This document shows, in pieces, positions 7,863-16,778 of a stretch of DNA of 64,000 bases. The stretch covers positions 1 through 64,000 of the forward strand of contig NZ_BMTP01000008.1 in assembly GCF_014649735.1 (NCBI RefSeq), read 5' to 3'. Each line of letters opens with the position of its first letter. Positions within the stretch are counted from its first letter, which is position 1. This DNA is from Streptomyces lavendofoliae (GTDB lineage: Bacteria > Actinomycetota > Actinomycetes > Streptomycetales > Streptomycetaceae). Made by a program: the position numbers and the translations under genes. Below the pieces are notes generated by a model, which did not search any database, was not told where the DNA came from, and was given only the letters and a program-made list of their open reading frames with translations.

Positions 7863-9305
7863 TTACAGGGCCAGGCCCGTGAGGACCAGCACGCGCTCGT
7901 AGGTGTAGTCGTCCATCGCGTACCGCACGCCCTCGCGGCCGACGCCGGACTGCTTGGCGCCGCCGTACGGCATCTGGTCGGCGCGGTAGGACGGGACGTC
8001 GCCGATGATCACGCCGCCGACCTCGAGGGCGCGGTGGGCGCGGAAGGCGGTCTGGAGGTCGTGGGTGAACACGCCCGCCTGGAGGCCGAACTTGGAGTCG
8101 TTGACCTTGGCGAACGCCTCGGCCTCGCCGTCGACCTTGTGGAGGGTGAGCACCGGGCCGAAGACCTCCTCGCAGGCGAGGGTGGTGTCGGCGGGCAGGT
8201 TCTCCAGCACGGTCGGGGCGTAGGTGGCGCCGTCGCGCTTGCCGCCGGTGAGCAGCTTCGCGCCGGCCGCGACGGCCTCGTCGACCCAGGACTCGACGCG
8301 CTTGGCGGCGTCCTCGCTGACCAGCGGGCCGACGTCGGTGGTGTCGTCGGACGGGTCGCCGGTGCCCTGCGCCTCGACGGCGGCGGTCACCTTGGCGACC
8401 AGGCGGTCGTAGACGGAGGCGTCGGCGATGACCCGCTGCACCGAGATGCAGGACTGGCCGCCCTGGTAGTTGGAGAAGGTGGCGATCCGGGTGGCCGCCC
8501 AGTCGAGGTCCTCCTCGGAGGACCAGTCGCCGAGGACGACGGCGGCGGCGTTGCCGCCCAGCTCCAGGGTGCAGTGCTTGTGCGGCACGGACTCCTGGAT
8601 GGCGTAGCCGACCTTGTCGGAGCCGGTGAAGGAGATGACCGGCAGGCGCTCGTCCTGGACCAGGGCCGGCATGCGGTCGTTGGTGACCGGCAGGATCGAC
8701 CAGGAGCCGGCCGGCAGGTCGGTCTCGGCGAGCAGCTCGCCCAGGATCAGACCGGAGAGGGGGGTGGCCGGGGCCGGCTTGAGGATGATGGGGGCGCCGA
8801 CGGCGATGGCCGGGGCGACCTTGTGGGCGCACAGGTTCAGGGGGAAGTTGAACGGCGCGATGCCGAGGACGACACCCTTGGGGAAACGGCGGGTCAGACC
8901 GAGGCGGCCGGTGCCGCCGGCGTCGGTGTCGAGGCGCTGGGCGTCGCCGCCGTTGAAGCGGCGGGCCTCCTCGGCGGCGAAGCGGAAGACGGAGACGGCG
9001 CGGCCGACCTCGCCGCGGGCCCACTTGATGGGCTTGCCGTTCTCGGCGGAGATCAGCTGGGCGATCTCCTCGGTGCGCTCGGCGAGCCGCTTCGACACGT
9101 GGTCGAGGGCGGCGGCGCGGACGTGGGCCGGGGTGGCGGCGAACTCGTCGACGACCGCGTGGGCGGCGGCCACGGCCTCTTCGACCTGGGCCTCGGTGGG
9201 CACGCTCACCTGGCCGACGGTGCGGCCGTCCCACGGGGAGGTGACGTCGAAGGTGGTCTCGCCGGTGGCCTGGCGGCCGGCGAGCCAGAAGGCGGTGGCA
9301 GTCAT
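7863..9305 (-). CDS. NAD(P)-dependent aldehyde dehydrogenase
   Basis: The 480-residue protein carries APFNFPLNLCAHKVAPAIA (cofactor fold), FTGSDKVGYAI, the Glu block TLELGGNAAAVVLGD, and the catalytic Cys in QGGQSCISVQRV. FEEVFGPVL-like text appears as ACEEVFGPVLTLHKVD. The NFPLNL/GAPIILKP pattern puts it nearer lactaldehyde or glyceraldehyde-3-phosphate-type aldehyde dehydrogenases than betaine aldehyde dehydrogenase. Its nearness to gabT and a PucR regulator makes succinate semialdehyde a candidate substrate, but this is inference. A strong terminator follows. Confidence 0.88.
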   Translation of the reverse strand: MTATAFWLAGRQATGETTFDVTSPWDGRTVGQVSVPTEAQVEEAVAAAHAVVDEFAATPAHVRAAALDHVSKRLAERTEEIAQLISAENGKPIKWARGEVGRAVSVFRFAAEEARRFNGGDAQRLDTDAGGTGRLGLTRRFPKGVVLGIAPFNFPLNLCAHKVAPAIAVGAPIILKPAPATPLSGLILGELLAETDLPAGSWSILPVTNDRMPALVQDERLPVISFTGSDKVGYAIQESVPHKHCTLELGGNAAAVVLGDWSSEEDLDWAATRIATFSNYQGGQSCISVQRVIADASVYDRLVAKVTAAVEAQGTGDPSDDTTDVGPLVSEDAAKRVESWVDEAVAAGAKLLTGGKRDGATYAPTVLENLPADTTLACEEVFGPVLTLHKVDGEAEAFAKVNDSKFGLQAGVFTHDLQTAFRAHRALEVGGVIIGDVPSYRADQMPYGGAKQSGVGREGVRYAMDDYTYERVLVLTGLAL

Positions 9306-9413
9306 GAGTGGATCCGGCCCTTTCGAAGCTGTGCGGGGTGGGGGTTCCTCTGCTCACACGGTAGGGCCGGGGAAGCGCGTGGTCGCTTGTCCGCGATGGA
9401 GTGGTGCCGAGTG

Positions 9414-10370
9414 TCAGTTTCGCCGTTCCGTACTGACGATGAGGCTCACCCCGGCCACGACCACGGCACCGCCGAGGGCGATCGGCCAGGTCACGGCCTC
9501 GCCGAGGATCAGGGCGCCGAGGGCGACGGCGACGACGGGGTTGACGTAGGCGTACGTGGCGACGAGCGACAGCGGGGCGGTCTGCAGGAGCCAGGCGTAG
9601 GCGGTGAAGGCGAGCAGGGAGCCGAACAGGACGAGGTAGCCGAAGGCGGTCCAGGACCGGAGGGAGACGTCGGCGACGTCCAGGCCGTGGTGTTCGCCGC
9701 GGAGCAGTCCCAGGAGGAGGCAGCCGAGGCCGCCGGCGACCATCTCGTAGGCGCTGGCCGTGAAGGGGTTGGCGGGCATCGGGATGCGGGACGCGGAGAA
9801 GGAGCCCGCCGACCACAGGAGCGAGGCCGCGATGACGGTGACGACGCCGCCGATGCGCACCTCGCCGCTGAGGCCGGGGAGGGTGAGGACGGCGAGCCCC
9901 GCGAGGCCGAGGAGGACGCCGGTGTACGCGGCGGCACCGGGACGCTCGCCGGACGCCGTGCGCAGCAGGACGACCCAGGCGGGGACGACCGCGACGAGCA
10001 GAGCGGCGAGGCCGGAGGGGATGGAGGTCTCGGCGAGGACGACGAGCCCGTTCCCGCCGAGGAGCAGGAGCAGCCCGACGAGGGAGGCGGAGGCGAGTTC
10101 CCGGCGGCTGATCCTGAGTACGCCGATGCCCTTCCGCCAGACCAGCAGGGCGGCCAGGAGGACGCCGGCGAGCACGAACCTGCCGCCGGCGGAGAGGAAG
10201 GGCGGCATGGTCTCGACGACGACGCGGATGCCGAGGTAGGTGGACCCCCACACCACGTACACGATGGCCAGCGCGGCCCAGACCGGGCCGGGGATGCGGC
10301 GGGCGGGCTTTTCGGTGGGGCCGGTGGGGAGGGTGGTGGCGGGGGCCGGATCTGCGGCGCGGCTTGTCAT
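9414..10370 (-). CDS. EamA/DMT-family inner-membrane transporter
   Basis: The 318-residue protein has about ten hydrophobic segments in two EamA repeats, with the family phrase VWGSTYLGIRVVVETMPPF in TM1 and YAYVNPVVAVALGALILGE near the end of repeat two. The family exports amino acids or metabolites; the substrate here is unknown. The frame is open much further upstream, but the protein family starts at ATG 10370 (MTSRAADP). The 188-bp gap before it holds a small dyad (10413-10419 with 10424-10430) that could be a regulatory site or the terminator of the PucR gene. Confidence 0.85.
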   Translation of the reverse strand: MTSRAADPAPATTLPTGPTEKPARRIPGPVWAALAIVYVVWGSTYLGIRVVVETMPPFLSAGGRFVLAGVLLAALLVWRKGIGVLRISRRELASASLVGLLLLLGGNGLVVLAETSIPSGLAALLVAVVPAWVVLLRTASGERPGAAAYTGVLLGLAGLAVLTLPGLSGEVRIGGVVTVIAASLLWSAGSFSASRIPMPANPFTASAYEMVAGGLGCLLLGLLRGEHHGLDVADVSLRSWTAFGYLVLFGSLLAFTAYAWLLQTAPLSLVATYAYVNPVVAVALGALILGEAVTWPIALGGAVVVAGVSLIVSTERRN

Positions 10371-10558
10371 GCACCGGAGACTATGGAGCCGTCGGACGGG
10401 ACGGCAAGATTTCTGCCCGGGATCGGGCAGGACCGGGCCATGGTCGGCGGTTTCGCGACATGACGGGGCCGGGAGGGTGGGGTGTGGTGCCCCTTGGGGC
10501 CCGGTGCCTTTGGCCTCGGGGCGCACGGGTCCCGGACGTGGGGGGCCGGGGCCGGGTG

Positions 10559-12121
10559 TCAGGGGGTGGGGGCGCCGCCGGTGGCCTTGAGGGCGAGCCA
10601 CAGCTCCATCCGGACGTCCGGGTCGTCCAGCGAGCGGCCCAGGATCTCCTCGACGCGGCGCATGCGGTAGCGCAGTGTGTGCCGGTGGACGCCCAGGTCG
10701 GCCGCCGCCGCGTCCCACTGGCCGTGCCGGGACAGCCAGGCGCGCAGGGAGGCGACCAGGTCGCCGCGGCCGGTCGCGTCGTGCTCGTACAGGGCCCGGA
10801 GCATGCCGTCGGCGAAGGCGCGCACCGCGTCGTCCGCGAGGAGCGGCAGGACCGAGCCGGCCGCCAGGTCCTCGTGCTCGACCAGGGCGCGGCCACGCCG
10901 GCGGGCCACCGACAGGGCCTGCTCGGCCTGCTTGTACGCGGCGGCCGCCGCTATCGGGCCGGTCGGGGCCGAGAGCCCTATCACGACCCCGGCCTCCTCC
11001 GCCTCCTTCCCGGCGTACGCCTCGCAGGCACCGGCCACCGCGCCGCCGTCGCCGGCCAGCACCACCAGCCGCTCGTCCCCCTCCGGCACCGCGAGCACCG
11101 CCTCCGCGGTGCGCGCGGCCGCCGCTTCCAGCGATTCGGCGAACGCGGACAGCGGCGCCTCGGCGGCCGGGTCGCGCTCCGCCGTGGCCGGCTCGGCGAT
11201 GAGCAGCCGGAACGGGGCGTCGAGCAGCCCCCCGTACAGGTCGCCCGCCACCGTCCGGGCGTGGTCCGGCTGCCCGGCCAGCATCATGCGCAGCACCGCC
11301 ACGCCGAGCCGTTGTTCGGCCGCCTGGAGGGAGCGGGACCGCTCGGTGGTGAGCGTCAGCAGGGCGATGGCCGAGTGGACGGCGTAACGTTCCGCCGTCC
11401 CGAGGGGCGCGCCCGTGCCGACCGCCAGGGCCCCGCGCACCCGCCGCCCGCTGCCCAGCGACTGGAGCTCGACCCGGTCGTCGGTGCCGCCGACCACCGC
11501 GCTGGCGGGCGCCGACCGCTCCCGCAGCCGCTGGACCTCGGGGGTGAGCCGCGCCGCGCGGCGGGCCGCCCACTCGGGCGCCGCGGCCAGGACGGCGCCG
11601 GACGCGTCGTACAGCGCCGCCCAGCCGTCGACGTGGCCGGCCAGCTTGGCGACCACCGCGGCGGGGCCTTCGGCGAGGGCGGCCCGCGTCATCTCCCGCT
11701 GGGCCTCGAACCCGGCCGTCACGGCCCGGTACTGGTCCGCCGCCAGGGCGGCCGACACCGCCTTGGAGATGGCGAGGAACGGGGTGCGGCGCGGGACCTC
11801 CAGCAGCGGCAGGCCCTCGTCCCGGGCGGCGTCCACGAGGGCCTGCGGAATCTCGTCGTAGTTGACGCCGACGGCGAAGCCGAGCCCGACGACGCCGGCG
11901 CCGGACAGCCGCTTGACGTAGCGGCGCATGGCTTCGGGGTTCTCGGCGTCGAGCTTCATGGCGGTGACCATGAGCAGCTCGCCGCCCTCCATATAGGGGA
12001 CAGGGTCGGCGAGCTCGCTGACGTGCGCCCAGCGGACGGGCGTGTCGAGTCGGTCCTCCCCGGCGCGGACGGTGAGCTTCAGCGCCGAGTGCTGGACGAG
12101 CGAGGCGAGCGTGAGCGGCAT
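10559..12121 (-). CDS. PucR-family transcriptional regulator
   Basis: The 520-residue protein has an N-terminal PucR ligand-sensing domain (about residues 1-130, starting LTLASLVQHSALKLTVRAG), a middle GAF/GGDEF-like region (about 150-430) and a C-terminal PucR HTH (LGVHRHTLRYRMRRVEEILG, near residue 480). PucR proteins often control purine, amine or amino-acid catabolism. Here it lies close to gabT and an aldehyde dehydrogenase, so control of GABA or polyamine genes is a reasonable guess. The start is ATG 12121; the longer open frame upstream is shadow of the ATPase gene. No strong ribosome binding site is visible. Confidence 0.85.
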   Translation of the reverse strand: MPLTLASLVQHSALKLTVRAGEDRLDTPVRWAHVSELADPVPYMEGGELLMVTAMKLDAENPEAMRRYVKRLSGAGVVGLGFAVGVNYDEIPQALVDAARDEGLPLLEVPRRTPFLAISKAVSAALAADQYRAVTAGFEAQREMTRAALAEGPAAVVAKLAGHVDGWAALYDASGAVLAAAPEWAARRAARLTPEVQRLRERSAPASAVVGGTDDRVELQSLGSGRRVRGALAVGTGAPLGTAERYAVHSAIALLTLTTERSRSLQAAEQRLGVAVLRMMLAGQPDHARTVAGDLYGGLLDAPFRLLIAEPATAERDPAAEAPLSAFAESLEAAAARTAEAVLAVPEGDERLVVLAGDGGAVAGACEAYAGKEAEEAGVVIGLSAPTGPIAAAAAYKQAEQALSVARRRGRALVEHEDLAAGSVLPLLADDAVRAFADGMLRALYEHDATGRGDLVASLRAWLSRHGQWDAAAADLGVHRHTLRYRMRRVEEILGRSLDDPDVRMELWLALKATGGAPTP

Positions 12122-12219
12122 GGCGAGGACCGTCGGACTTTCGGGAGGTGAGGCACGGAGGGATTTTCGCCGTCCCGTATGAACGACACCTTTCAATTCT
12201 GCCAGGGTGGCACAGCGCT

Positions 12220-14274
12220 TCAGGTTCGCAGGTCGACCAGGAGCGGCGGGACGTGCTCCCCGCGTACCCCGGTCAGGGACAGTACGGCATGACCGGGGGG
12301 CACGGCGTGCGCCAGATCGGAGGCGGACCAGCGCTGCCGCTCGACCTCCCGCACGGTGACCGCCTCGGCCGTCGCCGCCTTGCCGGTGACCAGGCGACGG
12401 AGGAAGTGCAGCGCCTTGGTGAGCGGCTCGTCGGAGATGATCTGCCGGTTGGTGACGTCCCGTGTCTGCACCCATTCGGTGCCCCAGGTCTCGGCGAACC
12501 GCCCACCGTCCCAGGGCGCGATCCCGGCGAACGCCATCCTGCACCCCACCGCGCCCAGCAGGGGGCCGCGCAGCGCCTCGGGCACGTCCTCCAGGGTCCG
12601 CAGCGCCAGGACGACGCCCGCGTGGGCCGAGCGCAACCGCTGGATCGCGCGCACCGAGTCGGCGGTGACCGTGTACGTGGCGTCGTCGAGGACCAGGCAG
12701 GCGAACAGGGACCGGTCCGCCCGGCCCAGCGCCGCCTCGGTGAACTGGGCCAGCAGCAACCGGGCGACGATCCGGGACGCCTCGGCGTGCCCGCGCTCGG
12801 GGAGGTCGACGCGGACGCGCAGCGGGTGCTCGATGGCGCGCAGCGAGAAGCGGCGCCCTTCGGTGTCGGTGCGGAAGAACCGCGCGAACGCGGGCCGGTC
12901 GAGGAACGCGATCCGCTCCGCCAGCAGCACCCCGATGTCGTCGCCCCGCTCGGCCTGCCGCTCCCGGGCGTCCAGCTCGCGCAGCTGGGCCGGGTCGCCG
13001 GCCACGGCCGCGCGCAGTTTGGCCAGCGCCCTGGGCGCCCCGCCGAGCAGCTCGCGCAGCTCGGGTACTTCCGGGAAGTGGCCGTGCGCGGCGCGGTAGG
13101 GGCCGATGAGCTGGGCCAGCGCGGTGGCGGCGCGGCGGCTGTCGGGCACGAGGTCGCCGACGAGCGCCTCGGCGAGCATCCGGGCGGCCTCGTCGGGGTC
13201 GTCGGCTCCGCCGTACAGATCGAGGTCGTGGGTGGAGTCGGGGCGGCCCACGGAGACGACGAGGTCGAACGCCTGGTCGGGGGCGAGGGAGGTGCCGTGG
13301 GCGGTCACCGCGACGACGGCGGCGCGGTTGGCGAGCGCCTGGAGGCACAGGGACTCGACGACCGGGCGGATCAGCCGGACGGTCTTGCCGGAGCCGGCGG
13401 GCCCGACGGCGAGGAGCGAGGTGCCGAGCACGGCGGGCTCCAGCGCGACGCCCGTCGTGCGGCGGGCGTAGGGGTTGCGGGGATGGTCGGCCGCGGTGCC
13501 GATGCGCACCTGGGCGGTGGCCAGGTCGTGCGCGGCGGTGCGGACGGGAAGGTCGCGCACGCCCGAGGGGTGCGCGCACGCGGCGGGTCCGTGGGCGCGC
13601 ACGGCGTCGGTGAACGCGGCGAGCCGGTCGGGGTGGGTCCGTACGCCCTGCCAGGCGCGCCGGATGCGGGCGTAGTCGACGTCACGCAGGGTCCCGGACC
13701 GGGTGGCGTCGGCCAGCCGGGCGGCCGCGTCGGTGAGCCCGGCGTCGCGCAGCTCGGGCCAGTCGGCGGGGTCGGCGTCCGGGGGCGGCGGCGGGGGCGG
13801 GGCGTCCTTCTTCCTGGCGTAACGGCGCCAGATCTCCGGGACGTGCCCGATCCGGGCGAAGAACACCAGCAGGCCGCCGCCGACGACGGCGTAATAGACG
13901 TAGCTGGCCGTGGCCCAGGTGCCGGGTTCCGAGCGCCACTCGTCGGGCGTGAGCACGAGCAGCGGCCACAGCCAGTAGTAGCCCAGGTACCCGTTCCACA
14001 GCAGAGACCACAGGAGCCAGCCGCTGAGCAGGGCGATCACCGCGCCGGCGAACAGCCGCCGGGCGGGCACGGCCTCCGGTTCCTCCGCCGGGCGCGGCCG
14101 GTGCCCGAACCGCCACACGCCGGGCTCGGCGGGCGGGCGGGGCGCGCGCAGCCACTGGGCGGTGCCGCCGCCGGCGGGCGCCGGGGCGTGCCGGGGCGGA
14201 GGCGGCACGGGCGGTTTCGCGACGTGGCCGCGACGTGCCTCGTACGTACCGTCGGTCGTGCCGTCGGTGTCCAT
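12220..14274 (-). CDS. Membrane-anchored P-loop ATPase resembling type IV secretion coupling proteins
   Basis: This is a 684-residue protein. After a Pro/Arg-rich 60-residue start come two or three membrane segments (about residues 75-145; LFAGAVIALLSGWLLWSLLW and YVYYAVVGGGLLVFF). A large cytosolic part has Walker A GPAGSGKT near residue 300 and a hydrophobic strand ending in acidic residues, SLFACLVLDDATYTV, as Walker B. The layout matches VirD4/TraD/FtsK-like DNA-translocation ATPases, but no relaxase, integrase or other transfer gene is near. It is divergent from gabT. It may be a chromosomal domesticated relative. Its true function is unknown. Confidence 0.75.
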   Translation of the reverse strand: MDTDGTTDGTYEARRGHVAKPPVPPPPRHAPAPAGGGTAQWLRAPRPPAEPGVWRFGHRPRPAEEPEAVPARRLFAGAVIALLSGWLLWSLLWNGYLGYYWLWPLLVLTPDEWRSEPGTWATASYVYYAVVGGGLLVFFARIGHVPEIWRRYARKKDAPPPPPPPDADPADWPELRDAGLTDAAARLADATRSGTLRDVDYARIRRAWQGVRTHPDRLAAFTDAVRAHGPAACAHPSGVRDLPVRTAAHDLATAQVRIGTAADHPRNPYARRTTGVALEPAVLGTSLLAVGPAGSGKTVRLIRPVVESLCLQALANRAAVVAVTAHGTSLAPDQAFDLVVSVGRPDSTHDLDLYGGADDPDEAARMLAEALVGDLVPDSRRAATALAQLIGPYRAAHGHFPEVPELRELLGGAPRALAKLRAAVAGDPAQLRELDARERQAERGDDIGVLLAERIAFLDRPAFARFFRTDTEGRRFSLRAIEHPLRVRVDLPERGHAEASRIVARLLLAQFTEAALGRADRSLFACLVLDDATYTVTADSVRAIQRLRSAHAGVVLALRTLEDVPEALRGPLLGAVGCRMAFAGIAPWDGGRFAETWGTEWVQTRDVTNRQIISDEPLTKALHFLRRLVTGKAATAEAVTVREVERQRWSASDLAHAVPPGHAVLSLTGVRGEHVPPLLVDLRT

Positions 14275-14404
14275 GAACCCCTGCCCCCTGACCAGCCAGG
14301 TCCCGTGCGTCTGTGCCCCGTCAATCTAGCCGTCCCGGCCGGGCTGTTCACCGACCTGTGGACAACTGCGGGGCGGCGGGTGTCCGGGGTGTGCCGGGCC
14401 GCTA

Positions 14405-14419
14405 TGTCCGTCCCGGACA
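14405..14419. promoter_or_regulatory. Inverted repeat in the gabT promoter region
   Basis: TGTCCG and CGGACA are separated by 3 nt, about 115 bp before gabT in the 257-bp space shared with the divergent ATPase gene. Related TGTCC/GGACA dyads occur at 35034-35050 and 37135-37144, with different spacings. It may be a regulator site. Support is symmetry and location only. Confidence 0.3.
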
Positions 14420-14531
14420 AGGACACGGCCCCGACCACTCCCGAACGGAGCATGCCCGCGACCCCCCACCACGCCTAGCCTGCGGAAGAAAGAGAAGCAG
14501 CGTCCGAAAGACCCCACCCCAGGAGCCCCGC

Positions 14532-15866
14532 ATGACCGAAATCCCGCAGGAGCGCCGCGTCGTCACCGCCATCCCCGGCCCGAAGTCGCAGGAGCTTCAG
14601 GCCCGCCGCCTGTCCGCGGTCGCGGGCGGCGTGGGCTCCGTGCTGCCGGTCTTCACGACCCGTGCCGGTGGCGGCGTGATCGAGGACGTGGACGGCAACC
14701 GCCTGATCGACTTCGGTTCCGGTATCGCCGTGACCTCCGTGGGCGCCTCCGCCGAGGCCGTCGTGCGCCGGGCGAGCGCCCAGCTGGAGCAGTTCACCCA
14801 CACCTGTTTCATGGTCACGCCGTACGAGGGCTACGTCGAGGTCTGCGAGGCGCTCGCCGAGCTCACCCCGGGCGACCACGCCAAGAAGTCCGCGCTGTTC
14901 AACAGCGGCGCCGAGGCGGTCGAGAACGCGGTCAAGATCGCCCGCTCGTACACCAAGCGCCAGGCCGTCGTCGTCTTCGACCACGGCTACCACGGCCGTA
15001 CGAACCTCACGATGGCGCTGACCGCCAAGAACATGCCGTACAAGCACGGCTTCGGCCCGTTCGCGCCCGAGGTCTACCGCGTGCCGGTGGCGTACGGCTA
15101 CCGCTGGCCGACCGGCGCCGAGAACTGCGGCCCCGAGGCCGCCGCACAGGCGATCGACCAGATCACCAAGCAGATCGGCGCCGAGAACGTCGCCGCGATC
15201 ATCATTGAGCCGGTGCTGGGCGAGGGTGGCTTCATCGAGCCCGCCAAGGGCTTCCTGCCGGCGATCGTGAAGTTCGCCAACGACAACGGCATCGTCTTCG
15301 TCGCCGACGAGATCCAGTCCGGTTTCTGCCGGACCGGCCAGTGGTTCGCCTGCGAGGACGAGGGCGTCGTCCCCGACCTGATCACCACCGCCAAGGGCAT
15401 CGCCGGCGGTCTGCCGCTGGCCGCCGTGACCGGCCGCGCCGAGATCATGGACTCCGTGCACGGCGGTGGCCTGGGTGGCACGTACGGCGGCAACCCGGTG
15501 GCCTGCGCCGGTGCGCTCGGCGCCATCGAGACGATGCGGGAGCTGGACCTCAACGGCAAGGCCAAGCGCATCGAGGAGGTCATGAAGGGCCGCCTCGCCG
15601 CCATGCAGGAGAAGTACGAGATCATCGGCGACATCCGCGGCCGCGGTGCCATGATCGCGATCGAGCTGGTGAAGGACCCGGCGACCAAGGAGCCGAACCC
15701 GGAGGCCGCCGGCGCGCTCGCCAAGGCCTGCCACGCCGAGGGCCTGCTGGTCCTGACCTGTGGCACCTACGGCAACGTGCTGCGTTTCCTCCCGCCGCTG
15801 GTGATCGGCGAGGACCTGCTGAACGAGGGCCTCGACATCATCGAGAACGCGTTCGCCGGCGTGTGA
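14532..15866 (+). CDS. gabT: 4-aminobutyrate aminotransferase
   Basis: The 444-residue class III PLP aminotransferase moves the amino group of GABA to 2-oxoglutarate, giving succinate semialdehyde. Visible blocks are GNRLIDFGSGIAV, NSGAEAVENAVKIAR (phosphate pocket), FDHGYHGRTNLTMA, EPVLGEGGF, ADEIQSGFCRTG and ITTAKGIAGGLPLAAV with the PLP lysine. Length and order match GabT. The ATG follows AGGAG at 8-nt spacing. The stop is followed by a strong hairpin at 15896-15937. It lies in the polyamine/GABA region with pot genes and two gamma-aminobutyraldehyde-type dehydrogenases. Confidence 0.92.
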   Translation: MTEIPQERRVVTAIPGPKSQELQARRLSAVAGGVGSVLPVFTTRAGGGVIEDVDGNRLIDFGSGIAVTSVGASAEAVVRRASAQLEQFTHTCFMVTPYEGYVEVCEALAELTPGDHAKKSALFNSGAEAVENAVKIARSYTKRQAVVVFDHGYHGRTNLTMALTAKNMPYKHGFGPFAPEVYRVPVAYGYRWPTGAENCGPEAAAQAIDQITKQIGAENVAAIIIEPVLGEGGFIEPAKGFLPAIVKFANDNGIVFVADEIQSGFCRTGQWFACEDEGVVPDLITTAKGIAGGLPLAAVTGRAEIMDSVHGGGLGGTYGGNPVACAGALGAIETMRELDLNGKAKRIEEVMKGRLAAMQEKYEIIGDIRGRGAMIAIELVKDPATKEPNPEAAGALAKACHAEGLLVLTCGTYGNVLRFLPPLVIGEDLLNEGLDIIENAFAGV

Positions 15867-15895
15867 CGCCCGGCGGCCGGTTGTGAAGAAGCCGT

Positions 15896-15937
15896 GGGGG
15901 GCCGATGGCGGGATGGAGATCCGCCTGTCGGCCCCCC
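15896..15937 (+). terminator. Terminator after gabT
   Basis: A 10-bp outer stem (15896-15905 with 15928-15937) encloses an inner 5-bp stem, and GTTTCC follows. It starts 30 bp past the gabT stop and ends 25 bp before the PAP2 phosphatase start. Confidence 0.7.
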
Positions 15938-15962
15938 GTTTCCTGCCGTACGGTTTCCGCAG

Positions 15963-16778
15963 ATGAGAGAAACACCCCGTCCGCAGGGGACTGCGGACGG
16001 CTCCGGGACGGAGCCTCCCCAGCCTCGTCCTGGTCGTGCCCTCGCGCACACCACTGGAGCCCTCGGCTCCGGATCTCCTCACCGATCGGACGGTCGCCCG
16101 CCCCACACCCCCCGGGGCGCGCGGCACACCGGTCCGGCCGGCCGCCCCGGAACCACCCCCCCTGTTCCCGGGCGGCCGGCTCTTCTCCTGGCCCTGACCG
16201 TGATGCTGCCGGTCCTCTTCGGGCTGATCACCTGGCAGGTCGTGGCCCGCGGTCCGCTCGCCCGGCTCGACGAGCGGGCGAGCCGCGCGCTGGCCGGCCG
16301 GGGCCCCCAGCCGCTCGCCGAGCTCCTCGCCGACCTGGGCGCCACGTACGTCGCCCTGCCCGTCCTGGCCGTCGCCACGGCGTACGCGGTGTGGCGCGGG
16401 CACCGCGTCCGGGCGCTGTACGCGTGGCTCGCCATGGCGCTGGTCCCGGCGGTGGTCGTACCGCTGAAACTGCTCGTGGACCGGGCCGGCCCGCTCACCG
16501 CGGAGACCGGCTACTACCCGTCGGGCCACACCGCGACCGCGCTGGTGGCGTACGGCGGCGCGGCGCTGCTGGTCCACCGGCGCCTGGTGCCCGTCGCCGC
16601 GCTGCTGACGGCGGCGACGGGCACCGGGCTGGTCCTGCGGGGTTACCACTGGCCGCTGGACGTGGTCGCCGCCGCGTGCCTGTTCACCCTCCTCGGGCTC
16701 GCCGCCGGTCGGTTCACCCCCATCGGTACGCGTCGAAGTTCCGGGAGAACTCCCAGCCGCCGAACCGGTCCCAGTTGA
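15963..16778 (+). CDS. PAP2-superfamily membrane phosphatase
   Basis: The 271-residue protein has a Pro-rich first 75 residues, then about five membrane segments. The phosphatase motifs are KLLVDRAGP (C1), YPSGHTAT (C2) and RGYHWPLDVVAA (C3 with catalytic His and Asp). Members remove phosphate from lipid phosphates or undecaprenyl diphosphate. The ATG at 15963 is the most reasonable start; an earlier in-frame start at 15894 would fall inside the gabT terminator. The 3' end overlaps the convergent chitinase gene by 65 bp, and the PAP2 tail after the last membrane segment (GTRRSSGRTPSRRTG) lies within that overlap. Confidence 0.8.
   Translation: MRETPRPQGTADGSGTEPPQPRPGRALAHTTGALGSGSPHRSDGRPPHTPRGARHTGPAGRPGTTPPVPGRPALLLALTVMLPVLFGLITWQVVARGPLARLDERASRALAGRGPQPLAELLADLGATYVALPVLAVATAYAVWRGHRVRALYAWLAMALVPAVVVPLKLLVDRAGPLTAETGYYPSGHTATALVAYGGAALLVHRRLVPVAALLTAATGTGLVLRGYHWPLDVVAAACLFTLLGLAAGRFTPIGTRRSSGRTPSRRTGPS

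Noticed and set aside
5781..10463. A 1560-residue plus-strand frame
   Set aside because: It runs antisense to three well-supported genes and has no motif or signal; it exists because stops are rare at this GC content.
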